This document shows positions 54,401-63,508 of a stretch of DNA of 64,000 nt, in pieces. The position numbers were made by a program, and so were the translations under genes. The DNA comes from Verrucomicrobiaceae bacterium (lineage in GTDB: Bacteria > Verrucomicrobiota > Verrucomicrobiia > Verrucomicrobiales > Verrucomicrobiaceae). How positions within the stretch are numbered: position 1 is the stretch's first letter; each line of letters starts with the position of its first letter. Location of the stretch: positions 1,364,001 through 1,428,000 of the forward strand of contig JADJPW010000001.1 in assembly GCA_016713035.1 (NCBI GenBank). Direction: 5' to 3'. The notes beneath the pieces were generated by a model, which saw only the letters and a program-made list of their open reading frames with translations, made no database searches and was not told the DNA's origin.

Positions 54401-55612
54401 GATCATCTTCTTGGCACTGCGGACAGTGTGGACGAGGCCCATTTCCTTCAAGCGACGAATGATGAAGGGCTCGAATAGGACCAGCGCCATCTTCTTGGGC
54501 AGACCGCATTGGTGGAGGCTGAGTTCTGGACCGATCACGATAACGGAACGACCAGAGTAGTCCACGCGCTTGCCGAGTAGGTTCTGACGGAAGCGGCCAG
54601 ACTTGCCTTTGAGCATGTCGGAGAGGGATTTGAGCGGGCGATTGCCTGCGCCAGTGACTGGGCGGCCGTGGCGACCGTTGTCAAAGAGGGCATCGACGGC
54701 CTCCTGGAGCATGCGCTTTTCATTGCGGATGATGACATCCGGTGTGCGGAGCTGGAGGAGGTTTTTGAGACGGTTGTTGCGGTTGATGACGCGACGATAG
54801 AGGTCGTTGAGGTCAGAGGTAGCGAAGCGGCCACCTTCGAGCGGAACGAGCGGACGGAGATCCGGCGGGATGACGGGGAGGACCTCCATGATCATCGCCT
54901 CTGGGCGGCTGTGTGCCTCGGCGAAGCCTTGGCAGAGCTTGAGACGCTTGGCGAGCTTCTTGCGTGTCTGCTTGGAGCGGGTTTTGCCCATCGCTTCCTG
55001 CAGTTCCTTGATGGCATCCGTCAGATTGATCTGAGCGAAGATGTCACGGATGGCCTGGGCTCCCATGCCGACGCGGAAGGCGTCTGCGCCGTATTGCTCT
55101 TCAGCCTCACGAAGCTCGACTTCACCGAGGAGCTGACCGCGCTGGAGCGGGGTGCCGCCTGGATCGACGACCATGTAGTCTTCGTAGTAGATGACGCGTT
55201 CCAGCGAGCGGGCGGTCATGTCGAGCATGAGGCCGATGCGGGAAGGCATGCACTTGTAGAACCAAATGTGCGTCACCGGGACGGCGAGCTCGATGTGGCC
55301 CATGCGCTCACGACGCACGCGGGAAAGAGTCACTTCGACACCGCAGCGGTCGCAGATGACGCCTTTGTGCTTGATGCGCTTGTATTTGCCGCAAGCACAC
55401 TCCCAGTCACGGGTAGGTCCAAAAATACGCTCGCAGAACAAGCCGCCTTTTTCGGGCTTGAAGGTGCGGTAGTTGATGGTTTCCGGATTTTTGACTTCGC
55501 CGGAGGACCAGCCGCGGATGCGGTCTGGTGAGGCGATGCAGATCGACACGTAGTCGAATTCGCTCGCCGGTTTGGTTTCCCCGAAGATTTCTTTCAAGCT
55601 GGGTTCTGACAT
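51494..55612 (-). CDS. rpoC: RNA polymerase beta' subunit
   Basis: 1372 aa. The zinc motif [20 protein letters not shown] is near the N terminus, the catalytic loop [12 protein letters not shown] carries the metal-binding aspartates, and the second zinc site is [33 protein letters not shown] is the trigger-loop/bridge-helix region. Intact and uninterrupted. It starts 58 bp after rpoB and ends before a strong terminator. Confidence 0.99.
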   Translation of the reverse strand: [1372 protein letters not shown]

Positions 55613-55670
55613 ATTTTTGAAGGAGTAAGGTGGTTAGCTGGCTTGGTTCTCTTTCTTGTGGGAATACGGA

Positions 55671-58600
55671 TTACATGCCTGCGGCGGTGGCGAAGCGCTC
55701 GAGACCTTCCAGTTCAGCGACGGGCTCTTCTGAGCCTGCACGCTTGTGGACTTTGATGTCGAGTCCGAGGGACTGCATTTCTTTGATGAGCACGTTGAAC
55801 GACTCTGGTGTGCCAGCCTGGAGGGCGTGGTCTCCTTTGACGATCTGCTCGTAAATACGTGTGCGGCCCTGCACGTCATCGGATTTGACGGTGAGGAGCT
55901 CCTGCAGCGTGTAGGCGGCGCCGTAGGCTTCAAGTGCCCAGACCTCCATTTCACCGAAGCGCTGGCCGCCGTATTGCGCCTTACCACCCAGCGGCTGCTG
56001 TGTGACGAGCGAGTAGGGACCGACAGCACGGGCGTGAATCTTGTCGGCGACAAGGTGGCCCAGCTTCAGCATGTAGATGTAACCAACGACGGTGTCCTGT
56101 GCGTAGGGTTCGCCCGTGCGGCCGTCGTAGAGCCGGGATTTGCCGTTGAGGCCCATCCACTCGTAACCAGGCTGCTTTTTGGCGTCCTTGATGAAGTCCA
56201 TGATCTTGGACTCGTGGATACCGTCGAAGACCGGCGTGGCAATCTTGAGGCCGAGGGCCTTGGCAGCGATGCCGAGGTGGGTTTCAAGCACCTGACCGAC
56301 GTTCATGCGTGAAGGCACGCCGAGAGGGTTGAGGCAGATGTCCACCGGCACGCCGTTTTCGAGGAAGGGCATGTCTTCTTCTGGGACGATGGTGGCGACG
56401 ACGCCTTTGTTACCGTGGCGGCCGGCCATCTTATCACCGACGGAGAGTTTACGTTTCGCGGCGACGAAAACACGGACTTGTTTGACCACGTTCGACTCGG
56501 TAGCCGTTTCGGTGCTCTCGATTTTATCGAGGTTACGCTCACGCTCGGTGTCAGCATCGCCGAATTTCTGCTCAAAGGTCTGAATGGCATCAAAGACCTT
56601 GTTGCGCATGGGCGAGGCATCCATTTCGATGCTGTCGTAGTTTTCTGCGACACGGCGCAGCATGGCTTTGGACACTTTTTTGCCCGCAGCGACGATGATT
56701 TCACCGGTCTGGCCGTTGACGATGTCATTGTCGAGCTTGTCCTCGCCGATGATTTCTTCCAAGCGGTCGGTGAGCTGATCGGAGAGCTCTTCTTTCTTCT
56801 GGCGATAATCTTCTTCGATCTGCTTGATCTGGCGCTTGTACTCAGCTGGGCTGAGTTTTTCCTTATCGGAGTCTTGACCGCTGGTGCGGTTCGCGACGCG
56901 GACATCCATGACGATACCGGCGCAGCCTGAGGGCACGCGAAGGGAGGTATCTTTTACGTCAGCAGCTTTTTCACCGAAGATGGCACGCAGGAGGCGCTCT
57001 TCAGGAGCGAGCTCGGTCTCGGATTTTGGAGTGATTTTACCGACGAGGATGTCGCCAGGCTTCACTTCAGCACCGATACGCACGACACCCTGGGCATCGA
57101 GATTCTTCAGAGCCTCATCACCGACATTTGGAATGTCGCGTGTGATTTCTTCAGGCCCGAGCTTCGTGTCACGAGCGATGACTTCAAAGTCCTCGATGTG
57201 GATGGAGGTGTAGATGTCCTCCTTCACGATGCGGCGGCTGATGACGATGGCGTCTTCGAAGTTGTAACCGTTCCAAGGCATGAACGCGACGAGCATGTTC
57301 TTGCCGAGGGCGAGTTCGCCATTCTCGGTGCAGGGACCATCGGCGATGACATCGCCTTTTTTGATCTTCTGGCCGTCTTTGACGAGTGGGCGCTGATTGA
57401 TGCAGGTGCCGGCATTGCTGCGGCCAAACTTACGCAGCGGATAGACATAGACGCCTTTTTCTTCGTCGGTGACGACGGATTTGAGAGGGTCTGCGAGGAA
57501 TTTGTCTTCTTTGCAGGGCAGATCGCCGTCTTTGGTGACGATGATCACGTCTGCGGTGGATGCGGCGACGGTGCCGTTCGCATCTGCGACGATGACGGCG
57601 CGGGAGTCGCGGGCGGCTTTGCCCTCCATACCCGTGCCGACGAAGGGTGCCTCCGCTTCGAGAAGCGGCACGCCCTGGCGCTGCATGTTCGAGCCCATCA
57701 GAGCGCGGTTGGCGTCATCGTGCTCAAGGAATGGGATGAGTGCGGCGGCGACAGAGACGAGCTGCTTCGGAGACACGTCCATGAGAGTAGCTTTCTCCGG
57801 CTCGACTTCGATGAAGTCGCCACGATAGCGCACGGTGATCTTGGCCCCAGTGAAGCGGCCTTTTTCGTCCACAGGGTTGTTCGCCTGGGCGATGTAGTGA
57901 TTTTCTTCCTGATCGGCAGTGAGGTACTCCGTTTTTTCTGCGGCGACACCGTCTTTGCACGGGCGATACGGTGTTTCGATGAAACCGAATTCGTTGATGC
58001 GGGCGTAAGCGCCGAGGGAGTTGATCAGACCGATGTTCGGACCTTCAGGCGTCTCAATGGGGCAGATACGGCCATAGTGAGAAGGATGCACGTCGCGGAC
58101 TTCGAAGCCAGCGCGGTCACGATTGAGACCACCAGGCCCGAGAGCGGAGAGACGGCGCTTGTGGGTCAGTTCCGCGAGCGGATTGATCTGATCCATGAAC
58201 TGGGAAAGCTGGCTGCGACCAAAGAAGTCACGGACGACGGCAGCGAGAGCCTTCGGATTGACGAGCTTCGAGGGCGTCATGGTATCCATCTGCACATCAA
58301 AGAGAGTCATGCGCTCTTTGACCAGACGTTCTGTGCGGGAGAGGCCCACACGGCACTGATTGGCCAGCAACTCACCCACGGCACGGACGCGGCGGGAACC
58401 GAGATGGTCAATATCATCAAGGAGACCTTCACCACCGCGCAGTTTGAAGAGGTAGCGCATGGCAGAGACGACGTCCTCAGCACCGAGGACACGCATGTCG
58501 CTGTCCACTTTGAGCGTGAGCTTCTGATTGATCTTGTAACGACCGACACGAGTGAGGTCATAACGCTTCGGATCAAAGAAGAGGCGCTTCACGAGGGCGC

Positions 58601-59540
58601 GGGCATTCGGCGTCGTGGGCGGATCACCAGGGCGGAGGCGGCGGTAGATTTCTTTGAGCGCTTCGTCTTCATCACGAGCGGTGTCTTTACGCAGAGAGGT
58701 GATGAGGAGGTCTTCCGGGGAGGCATTGACGATTTTCACCGACTTGTGGCCGAGCTGCTGGAGCTGGCGGCACACGCCAGAGGTGAGTGGCTCATAGGCA
58801 CGGGCTACGATGAGCTCGCCATCGAGCACGTCTTTGAAGAGGATCTTATTGGCGAGGTCTTCTTCGGTGAGGGACTCTTTGATTTTGAGATCCTGGATGT
58901 CGTAGAAGAGCTTCAGGATGTCCTCATCATGCGGGAAGCCGATCACACGCAGGAGCGTGGTGGCCAGGAATTTACGGCGGCGGCGGCGACGATCGAGATA
59001 GACGTAGAGGAGGTCATTCGTGTCGAACTGGACTTCCAGCCAAGTACCACGGTCTGGGATGATACGGAAGCCATGGAGCCAGCGGCCATTAAGATGCTGT
59101 GTCTGCTCAAAGCAGATACCAGGGGAGCGGTGGAGCTGGGAGACGACGACACGCTCAGCACCATTGATGACGAAGGTGCCACGGACGGTCATGATGGGGA
59201 TTTCACCCATGTAAACACGCTCTTGCTTGGCACCGGCTTCATCCTTCAGCTCATAAGTGACGTAGAGAGGCGCGGAGAAAGTTTCTGCCTCACGGATGGC
59301 TTCGAGGGCGGTGAGCTTCGGCTCGCCGATTTCGTACATGACGAAGTCGAGGGACATCTTCTCATCATAGCTGGAGATGGGGAAGACCTCGCGGAACACG
59401 GCTTGGAGACCCACGTCTTTGCGCTTGGAGGGGAGGACGTTCTTTTGAAGGAATTCCTCGTACGAGCGGAGCTGGATCTCGATGAGATTCGGCGGCTCGG
59501 CGACTTCGTGAATCTTGCCAAAGTTAGTGCGCTGGGACAT
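55671..59540 (-). CDS. rpoB: RNA polymerase beta subunit
   Basis: 1289 aa from ATG (about 59540, MSQRTNFGKIHEVAEPPNLI); a frame extension to a GTG at 59720 is not protein-like. The rifampicin region reads SQLSQFMDQINPLAELTHKR, then RLSALGPGGL, with the usual Asp, His and Ser of sensitive enzymes. GEMEVWALEAYGAAYTLQEL near the C terminus is the RpoB signature. The stop is followed after 58 bp by rpoC. Confidence 0.99.
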   Translation of the reverse strand: MSQRTNFGKIHEVAEPPNLIEIQLRSYEEFLQKNVLPSKRKDVGLQAVFREVFPISSYDEKMSLDFVMYEIGEPKLTALEAIREAETFSAPLYVTYELKDEAGAKQERVYMGEIPIMTVRGTFVINGAERVVVSQLHRSPGICFEQTQHLNGRWLHGFRIIPDRGTWLEVQFDTNDLLYVYLDRRRRRRKFLATTLLRVIGFPHDEDILKLFYDIQDLKIKESLTEEDLANKILFKDVLDGELIVARAYEPLTSGVCRQLQQLGHKSVKIVNASPEDLLITSLRKDTARDEDEALKEIYRRLRPGDPPTTPNARALVKRLFFDPKRYDLTRVGRYKINQKLTLKVDSDMRVLGAEDVVSAMRYLFKLRGGEGLLDDIDHLGSRRVRAVGELLANQCRVGLSRTERLVKERMTLFDVQMDTMTPSKLVNPKALAAVVRDFFGRSQLSQFMDQINPLAELTHKRRLSALGPGGLNRDRAGFEVRDVHPSHYGRICPIETPEGPNIGLINSLGAYARINEFGFIETPYRPCKDGVAAEKTEYLTADQEENHYIAQANNPVDEKGRFTGAKITVRYRGDFIEVEPEKATLMDVSPKQLVSVAAALIPFLEHDDANRALMGSNMQRQGVPLLEAEAPFVGTGMEGKAARDSRAVIVADANGTVAASTADVIIVTKDGDLPCKEDKFLADPLKSVVTDEEKGVYVYPLRKFGRSNAGTCINQRPLVKDGQKIKKGDVIADGPCTENGELALGKNMLVAFMPWNGYNFEDAIVISRRIVKEDIYTSIHIEDFEVIARDTKLGPEEITRDIPNVGDEALKNLDAQGVVRIGAEVKPGDILVGKITPKSETELAPEERLLRAIFGEKAADVKDTSLRVPSGCAGIVMDVRVANRTSGQDSDKEKLSPAEYKRQIKQIEEDYRQKKEELSDQLTDRLEEIIGEDKLDNDIVNGQTGEIIVAAGKKVSKAMLRRVAENYDSIEMDASPMRNKVFDAIQTFEQKFGDADTERERNLDKIESTETATESNVVKQVRVFVAAKRKLSVGDKMAGRHGNKGVVATIVPEEDMPFLENGVPVDICLNPLGVPSRMNVGQVLETHLGIAAKALGLKIATPVFDGIHESKIMDFIKDAKKQPGYEWMGLNGKSRLYDGRTGEPYAQDTVVGYIYMLKLGHLVADKIHARAVGPYSLVTQQPLGGKAQYGGQRFGEMEVWALEAYGAAYTLQELLTVKSDDVQGRTRIYEQIVKGDHALQAGTPESFNVLIKEMQSLGLDIKVHKRAGSEEPVAELEGLERFATAAGM

Positions 59541-59993
59541 GGGACGTGAGGACGGGTTTAAGGACGAGGTGGGGTGGCAAAATGCGCTGTGCGCGGCGGA
59601 ATTCAGGCGATGAGTCTGAACTCGGCCGCACACGGCGCGAAAGACGCCTGGCGGCAAAACGGCTGAGGGGCCGAGATGCTGCGGGAGGCGAGATGGGACG
59701 CAGAAGAGGCCATTTCGCACGAAAACCCCGCCACGCAGCCTTCGCCGCGTTGAGTGAGGAATTCGAGAAAAGTGCCTATCATGCTATGTTTGGGAGATTT
59801 TTCAGCTTTTTGCTCTCGCTCTTGCCCTTCGTCTCTGGTCTCTCCAGTGGGAGAGTGAGAGGAAGAGCAAGAGCAGGAATCAAAAAGGAGGGGAAAGATT
59901 TGCTTATAGGGCCGCTCAGGGCCGCGTGGTGTAGTCTTAAAACTGCCGCCACGCGGCCAAAGAGCGTATGTGAGTTGAGGAACGAGGGTGAGA
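59541..59993. other. Intergenic region rplL-rpoB
   Basis: About 450 bp between rplL and rpoB, with no gene. It contains a strong hairpin just after rplL (59920-59958) and pyrimidine-rich DNA; the length allows an extra promoter for rpoBC, but no convincing -35/-10 pair can be picked by eye. Confidence 0.6.
59920..59958 (-). terminator. Hairpin/attenuator between rplL and rpoB
   Basis: GGCCGCGTGG and CCACGCGGCC form a perfect 10-bp stem around a 19-base loop, 35 bases after the rplL stop. No T-run follows. In many bacteria partial termination or RNA processing at this place lowers rpoBC expression relative to the ribosomal proteins; the same is inferred here. Confidence 0.7.
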
Positions 59994-60371
59994 TTACTTG
60001 ATCTCGACCTTGGCGCCGGCGGCTTCCATCTTCTTCTTGATTTCTTCCGCCTCTTCCTTCTTGACGCCTTCCTTGAGGGTCTGCGGAGCGCTCTCGACGA
60101 GCTTCTTCGCTTCAGCCAAGCCGAGGCCCGGGACGACGCCGCGGACTTCTTTGATGACGCCGATCTTATTCGCGCCGCCATCGGTCAGGATGACGTCGAA
60201 TTCGGTCTTCTCTTCAGCAGCAGGTGCAGCAGCAGCACCTCCACCACCAGCGGCAGCGACAGGAGCAGCAGCGCTCACGCCCCACTTGGTTTCGAGGGTT
60301 TTGACGAGTTCAGAGACTTCGAGGACGGTCAAGCCGCTCAGTTCTTCAACGATTTTATTTAGGTCAGCCAT
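59994..60371 (-). CDS. rplL: Ribosomal protein bL12 (L7/L12)
   Basis: 125 aa. The N-terminal dimerization part, an Ala/Gly hinge (about residues 35-52) and the C-terminal domain EKTEFDVILTDGGANKIGVI, then LGLAEAKKLVESAPQTLKEG are all typical. It forms the ribosome stalk that recruits translation GTPases. Its order after rplJ is as in most bacteria. Confidence 0.98.
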   Translation of the reverse strand: MADLNKIVEELSGLTVLEVSELVKTLETKWGVSAAAPVAAAGGGGAAAAPAAEEKTEFDVILTDGGANKIGVIKEVRGVVPGLGLAEAKKLVESAPQTLKEGVKKEEAEEIKKKMEAAGAKVEIK

Positions 60372-60521
60372 GTTAGTTTGTCGGTGTCGCCGCTTTCCGA
60401 AGCATCGGATGATTTAAGAGCAAAAGCTTTCGCTCCGGCGAGGAACCATTGGGTGTTTATGTGTTCAGGCCGTGTGACGGGCCATCTGGTCAAATTGGGT
60501 ATCAGTTCAGATAATGCGGGA

Positions 60522-61025
60522 TTAAGCAGCGGCTTCGGTAGGAGCACCTTCCTTCTCTGCTTTGGCCTTGAGGGCACGAGCGAGGGAGGAGGCAGGAGCT
60601 TGGAGCACGCCGAGGAGCTGCGAGTAGAGAGCTTCGCGGGAGGGCAGATCGGCGAGCACCTTGATGGTGGCGACGTCGAGGAGCTTTCCTTCAAGGATGC
60701 CGGCCTTCATGACCGGTTTTTCGAATTCAGCGGCGAAGTTTTTCATAATCTTCGCGGTGGCGAAGATTTCCTTCACGCCGGTGACGAAGGCACTCTGACC
60801 AGTGAGGTGAGTGCTGAGATCGCTGGGGAAACCGGCCTTTTCAGTGGCCTTTTTCACCAGGTTGTTTTTGAAAACGTGGATCTCGGCTCCGACGGCGCTG
60901 AGGCGCTTGCGCAGCTCGGCGAACTTATCGACCTTCAGGCCGGTATAATCGACGACGAGCAGGAACGGGGATGCGTTCACTCGGCGCAGAGTGTCTTCGA
61001 TGAGCAGTGTTTTTTCAGCTTTCAT
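60522..61025 (-). CDS. rplJ: Ribosomal protein uL10
   Basis: 167 aa. NASPFLLVVDYTGLKVDKFA, then LRKRLSAVGAEIHVFKNNLV match uL10, the base of the ribosomal stalk that binds L7/L12. It follows rplA after only 21 bp, so there is no room for the long L10 leader seen in E. coli; rplL follows after 150 bp. Confidence 0.97.
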   Translation of the reverse strand: MKAEKTLLIEDTLRRVNASPFLLVVDYTGLKVDKFAELRKRLSAVGAEIHVFKNNLVKKATEKAGFPSDLSTHLTGQSAFVTGVKEIFATAKIMKNFAAEFEKPVMKAGILEGKLLDVATIKVLADLPSREALYSQLLGVLQAPASSLARALKAKAEKEGAPTEAAA

Positions 61026-61046
61026 GATTCAGGGTCTGCGCAGGGG

Positions 61047-61745
61047 TTAGAGTTTGATGTATTTAGCGACGTCGATGCGCACAGCGGGCGACATGGTCGA
61101 GGCGAGTGTGATGGTTTCCACGTAGCGGCCACGGGCAGAGGCGGGCTTGGCACGGACGACGGCTTCGATGAGGCTGCGGGCGTTGTCAGCAAGCTGGGTA
61201 GTCTCAAAGCTCATTTTGCCGACGCCAGAGGCGATGTTACCATTTTTGTCGAGTTTGAAGTCCGCACGACCCGCTTTGACGGCCTTGATGGCTCCAGCGG
61301 TGTCGTCGGTGACGGTACCCGTACGCGGATTGGGCATCAGACCACGGGGACCGAGCTGCTTACCGAGTTTACGCACTTCGTTCATGGCTGCTGGAGTTGC
61401 GATGGCGACATCGAAGTCGAGGAAGCCTTCTTTCACCTTGGCGATGAGGTCTTCAAATCCGACGATTTCTGCGCCAGCGGCCTTGGCGGCCTCAGCGGCG
61501 TTACCAATGGCGAAAACGGCGACACGAACGGATTTACCAGAGCCGTGAGGCAGCGGGCAGGTGCCGCGGACCATCTGGTCGGACTTCTTCGGATCGACAC
61601 CCATGCGGAAGGAAAGGGTGACGGTCTGGTTGAACTTGGTGCCAGGGAGCTTGCGCAGGAGATCGGCGGCTTCTTCAAGTGAGAAGGCCTTTCCTGCCGG
61701 GATCATCTCGGCGGCTTTTTTGTAGCGTTTGCTGCGGGTTTGCAT
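61047..61745 (-). CDS. rplA: Ribosomal protein uL1
   Basis: 232 aa. KAFSLEEAADLLRKLPGTKF, MRGTCPLPHGSGKSVRVAVF-like region and LGPRGLMPNPRTGTVTDD are the uL1 signatures. It binds 23S rRNA at the L1 stalk and often represses its own operon. It lies 68 bp after rplK. Confidence 0.98.
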   Translation of the reverse strand: MQTRSKRYKKAAEMIPAGKAFSLEEAADLLRKLPGTKFNQTVTLSFRMGVDPKKSDQMVRGTCPLPHGSGKSVRVAVFAIGNAAEAAKAAGAEIVGFEDLIAKVKEGFLDFDVAIATPAAMNEVRKLGKQLGPRGLMPNPRTGTVTDDTAGAIKAVKAGRADFKLDKNGNIASGVGKMSFETTQLADNARSLIEAVVRAKPASARGRYVETITLASTMSPAVRIDVAKYIKL

Positions 61746-61813
61746 GGTGGTGGTGCAGTGTTGACGAACGGGTGTTCTCCTGCGCTGGGTTGGGGGTGAA
61801 AGAGGAAGGGGGA

Positions 61814-62239
61814 TTAATCGAGGATTTCGATGCCCATCTGACGGGCGGTGCCGGCCATAATGCGGGAGGCACGCTCGAGGTCAGTGGTGTTCAGGTCAGC
61901 GAGCTTGGCCTTGGTGGCTTCGAGGAGCTGCGCCTTGGTGATTTTCGCGACTTTCTTCTTGTTCGCTTCGCTAGAGCCGGAGGCGATGTTTGCGACTTTT
62001 TTCAGCAGGTTCGAGGCCGGCGGCTGCTTGGTGATGAAGGTGAAGGACTTGTCTTTATAGACAGTAATGACAGTGGGGAGCACATCGCCGCCGGCTTTCT
62101 GGGTCGCTGCATTGAACTCTTTGCAGAAGGCCATGATGTTGACACCAGCCTGACCGAGCGCGGGGCCGATGGGCGGCGCGGGATTGGCGGCGCCGGCTTT
62201 GATCTGCAATTTGATTTGTTTGACGATTTCTTTGGCCAT
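61814..62239 (-). CDS. rplK: Ribosomal protein uL11
   Basis: 141 aa. IKLQIKAGAANPAPPIGPAL and GQAGVNIMAFCKEFNAATQK are the uL11 signature, and the C-terminal ASRIMAGTARQMGIEILD is standard. It binds the GTPase-associated centre of 23S rRNA. Confidence 0.99.
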   Translation of the reverse strand: MAKEIVKQIKLQIKAGAANPAPPIGPALGQAGVNIMAFCKEFNAATQKAGGDVLPTVITVYKDKSFTFITKQPPASNLLKKVANIASGSSEANKKKVAKITKAQLLEATKAKLADLNTTDLERASRIMAGTARQMGIEILD

Positions 62240-62305
62240 GTGCGGGGTTCCTTAGGTTGTGTTTTTTGGGAAAATGAAGCTGCGAAGCAATGCGGGAGAA
62301 GGAAA

Positions 62306-62884
62306 TTATGCGGCGTCGGCTTTTTCGACCTGCCAGTACTCGAGATCGACTGGGGTAGAACGTCCGAAGATATTGACTGAGACTCGTAGGACTCCGCGCT
62401 CGGGGTCGATCTCCTCGACGGTGCCAATCTGGCTTTCGAAGGGGCCATCGGCCACCCGGACGCTGTCTCCGGGGCTGAAGGCGATTTTTGGCACCGCGCT
62501 GTCTTCTCGCTCACGGGCCTGGGCGAGCATGGCCTCGACTTCCTTTGCCCGCATGGGGATGGGATGGTCTTTGGCACCGGCGAAGTTGAGGACGCCGTCT
62601 GTTTCTTTGACGAAGTACCAGGTTTTGTCGACAAGGCGATTGTGCTCGTCGAGCAGGTGGCAATTGCAGATGACGTAGCCGGGGAAGAATTTACGGTTGG
62701 TCTCGCTGCGCTTGCCCTTCTTCACCTCGGAGACACGCTCCATGGGAACGAGCACTTCAAAGATGTAGTCGCTCATTTCCTCGGTCTGGATGCGGCGCTG
62801 CATGCTTTCCAAGACCTTTTTTTCAAGGCCGGAACGTACGTGGATGACGTACCACTGATCTCGTGCTGCTGGAATGGCGCCCAT
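62306..62884 (-). CDS. nusG: Transcription antitermination factor NusG
   Basis: 192 aa from ATG 62884 (MGAIPAARDQWYVIHVRSG); the upstream frame extension is not conserved-looking. The NGN domain (EKKVLESMQRRI, FFPGYVICNC) is followed by the KOW domain (FSPGDSVRVADGPFESQIGT). It couples transcription with translation and elongation. It sits between secE and rplK as in most bacteria. Confidence 0.97.
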   Translation of the reverse strand: MGAIPAARDQWYVIHVRSGLEKKVLESMQRRIQTEEMSDYIFEVLVPMERVSEVKKGKRSETNRKFFPGYVICNCHLLDEHNRLVDKTWYFVKETDGVLNFAGAKDHPIPMRAKEVEAMLAQAREREDSAVPKIAFSPGDSVRVADGPFESQIGTVEEIDPERGVLRVSVNIFGRSTPVDLEYWQVEKADAA

Positions 62885-62971
62885 AGGAGTGAGGAAGAGT
62901 AAAAAAGGAAAACTGAAGTCGCGGGATTGCGAGGCCGACGGACGGCGGGAAAACAAAAATGGGAGGTCAGG

Positions 62972-63196
62972 TCACTTGGCGAGCCAGATCTGGGCGGCCT
63001 GGAAAGCCTCACGGAAGGAGACGTCAAACACGGCGACAAAGGCACCAAGTAGAATCATGGCAATGAAGACGATCACGGTGGACTCGTTCAGTTCGCGGTA
63101 CTTAGCGAAGCCTTTTTCTTTCGAATCCCAGGGCCAGTTGGCCTTGCGCAGTTCGAGGAAGACCTCGGAGATGTATTTGCGGATGCGGCTGATCAT
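62972..63196 (-). CDS. secE: Protein translocase subunit SecE
   Basis: 74 aa from ATG 63196 (MISRIRKYISEVFLELRKAN). The amphipathic N-terminal helix, WPWDSKEKGFAKYREL and a single membrane helix (STVIVFIAMILLGAFVAVF) are the minimal SecE form. It stabilises SecY in the translocon. The tRNA-Trp gene precedes it. Confidence 0.95.
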   Translation of the reverse strand: MISRIRKYISEVFLELRKANWPWDSKEKGFAKYRELNESTVIVFIAMILLGAFVAVFDVSFREAFQAAQIWLAK

Positions 63197-63282
63197 GGAT
63201 GGAGCGTTCGGAAGGGCTGCTGGATGTGCGGCGAAATGAGAAACTGACTGAAAGGAATCCGGCAAAGAAAGTGACACGCTGG

Positions 63283-63355
63283 CAGGCCAGGAGGGACTCG
63301 AACCCCCAACCAACGGTTTTGGAGACCGCTACTCTACCAATTGAGCTACTGGCCT
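63283..63355 (-). tRNA. tRNA-Trp (anticodon CCA)
   Basis: Minus-strand cloverleaf with acceptor AGGCCAG/CTGGCCT, D arm GCTC/GAGT, anticodon loop CTCCAAA and T loop GGTTCGAGTCC. CCA is not encoded. Its place between tuf and secE is widely conserved. Confidence 0.97.
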
Positions 63356-63449
63356 GTGTATGGCGTGGAACGCTTCCCGGATGGAATAACAAACGATGGA
63401 CGGTTTGGCAAGTCCGCGTTCCCCTTCCCTGTCACCAGAGATGAAATCA

Positions 63450-63477
63450 CCGCCGGGTCTGTCGCCAGACCCGGCGG
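63450..63477 (-). terminator. Hairpin downstream of tuf
   Basis: CCGCCGGGTCTG-tcgc-CAGACCCGGCGG is a perfect 12-bp stem with a 4-base loop, about 30 bp after the tuf stop. The T-run is weak (TGATTTCAT), so it may terminate or only protect the mRNA end. Confidence 0.75.
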
Positions 63478-63508
63478 GATTTCGGAACAAACGAACCTGC
63501 AAGGTGGA

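Noticed and set aside
57198..59549. A 783-codon plus-strand frame opposite rpoB
   Set aside because: It is an antisense shadow of rpoB with no protein-family features; long antisense frames are common in GC-rich highly expressed genes.
59541..59720. N-terminal extension of rpoB by 60 codons to a GTG
   Set aside because: The extension has no similarity to RpoB N termini and covers the intergenic region; MSQRTNFG is the sensible start.
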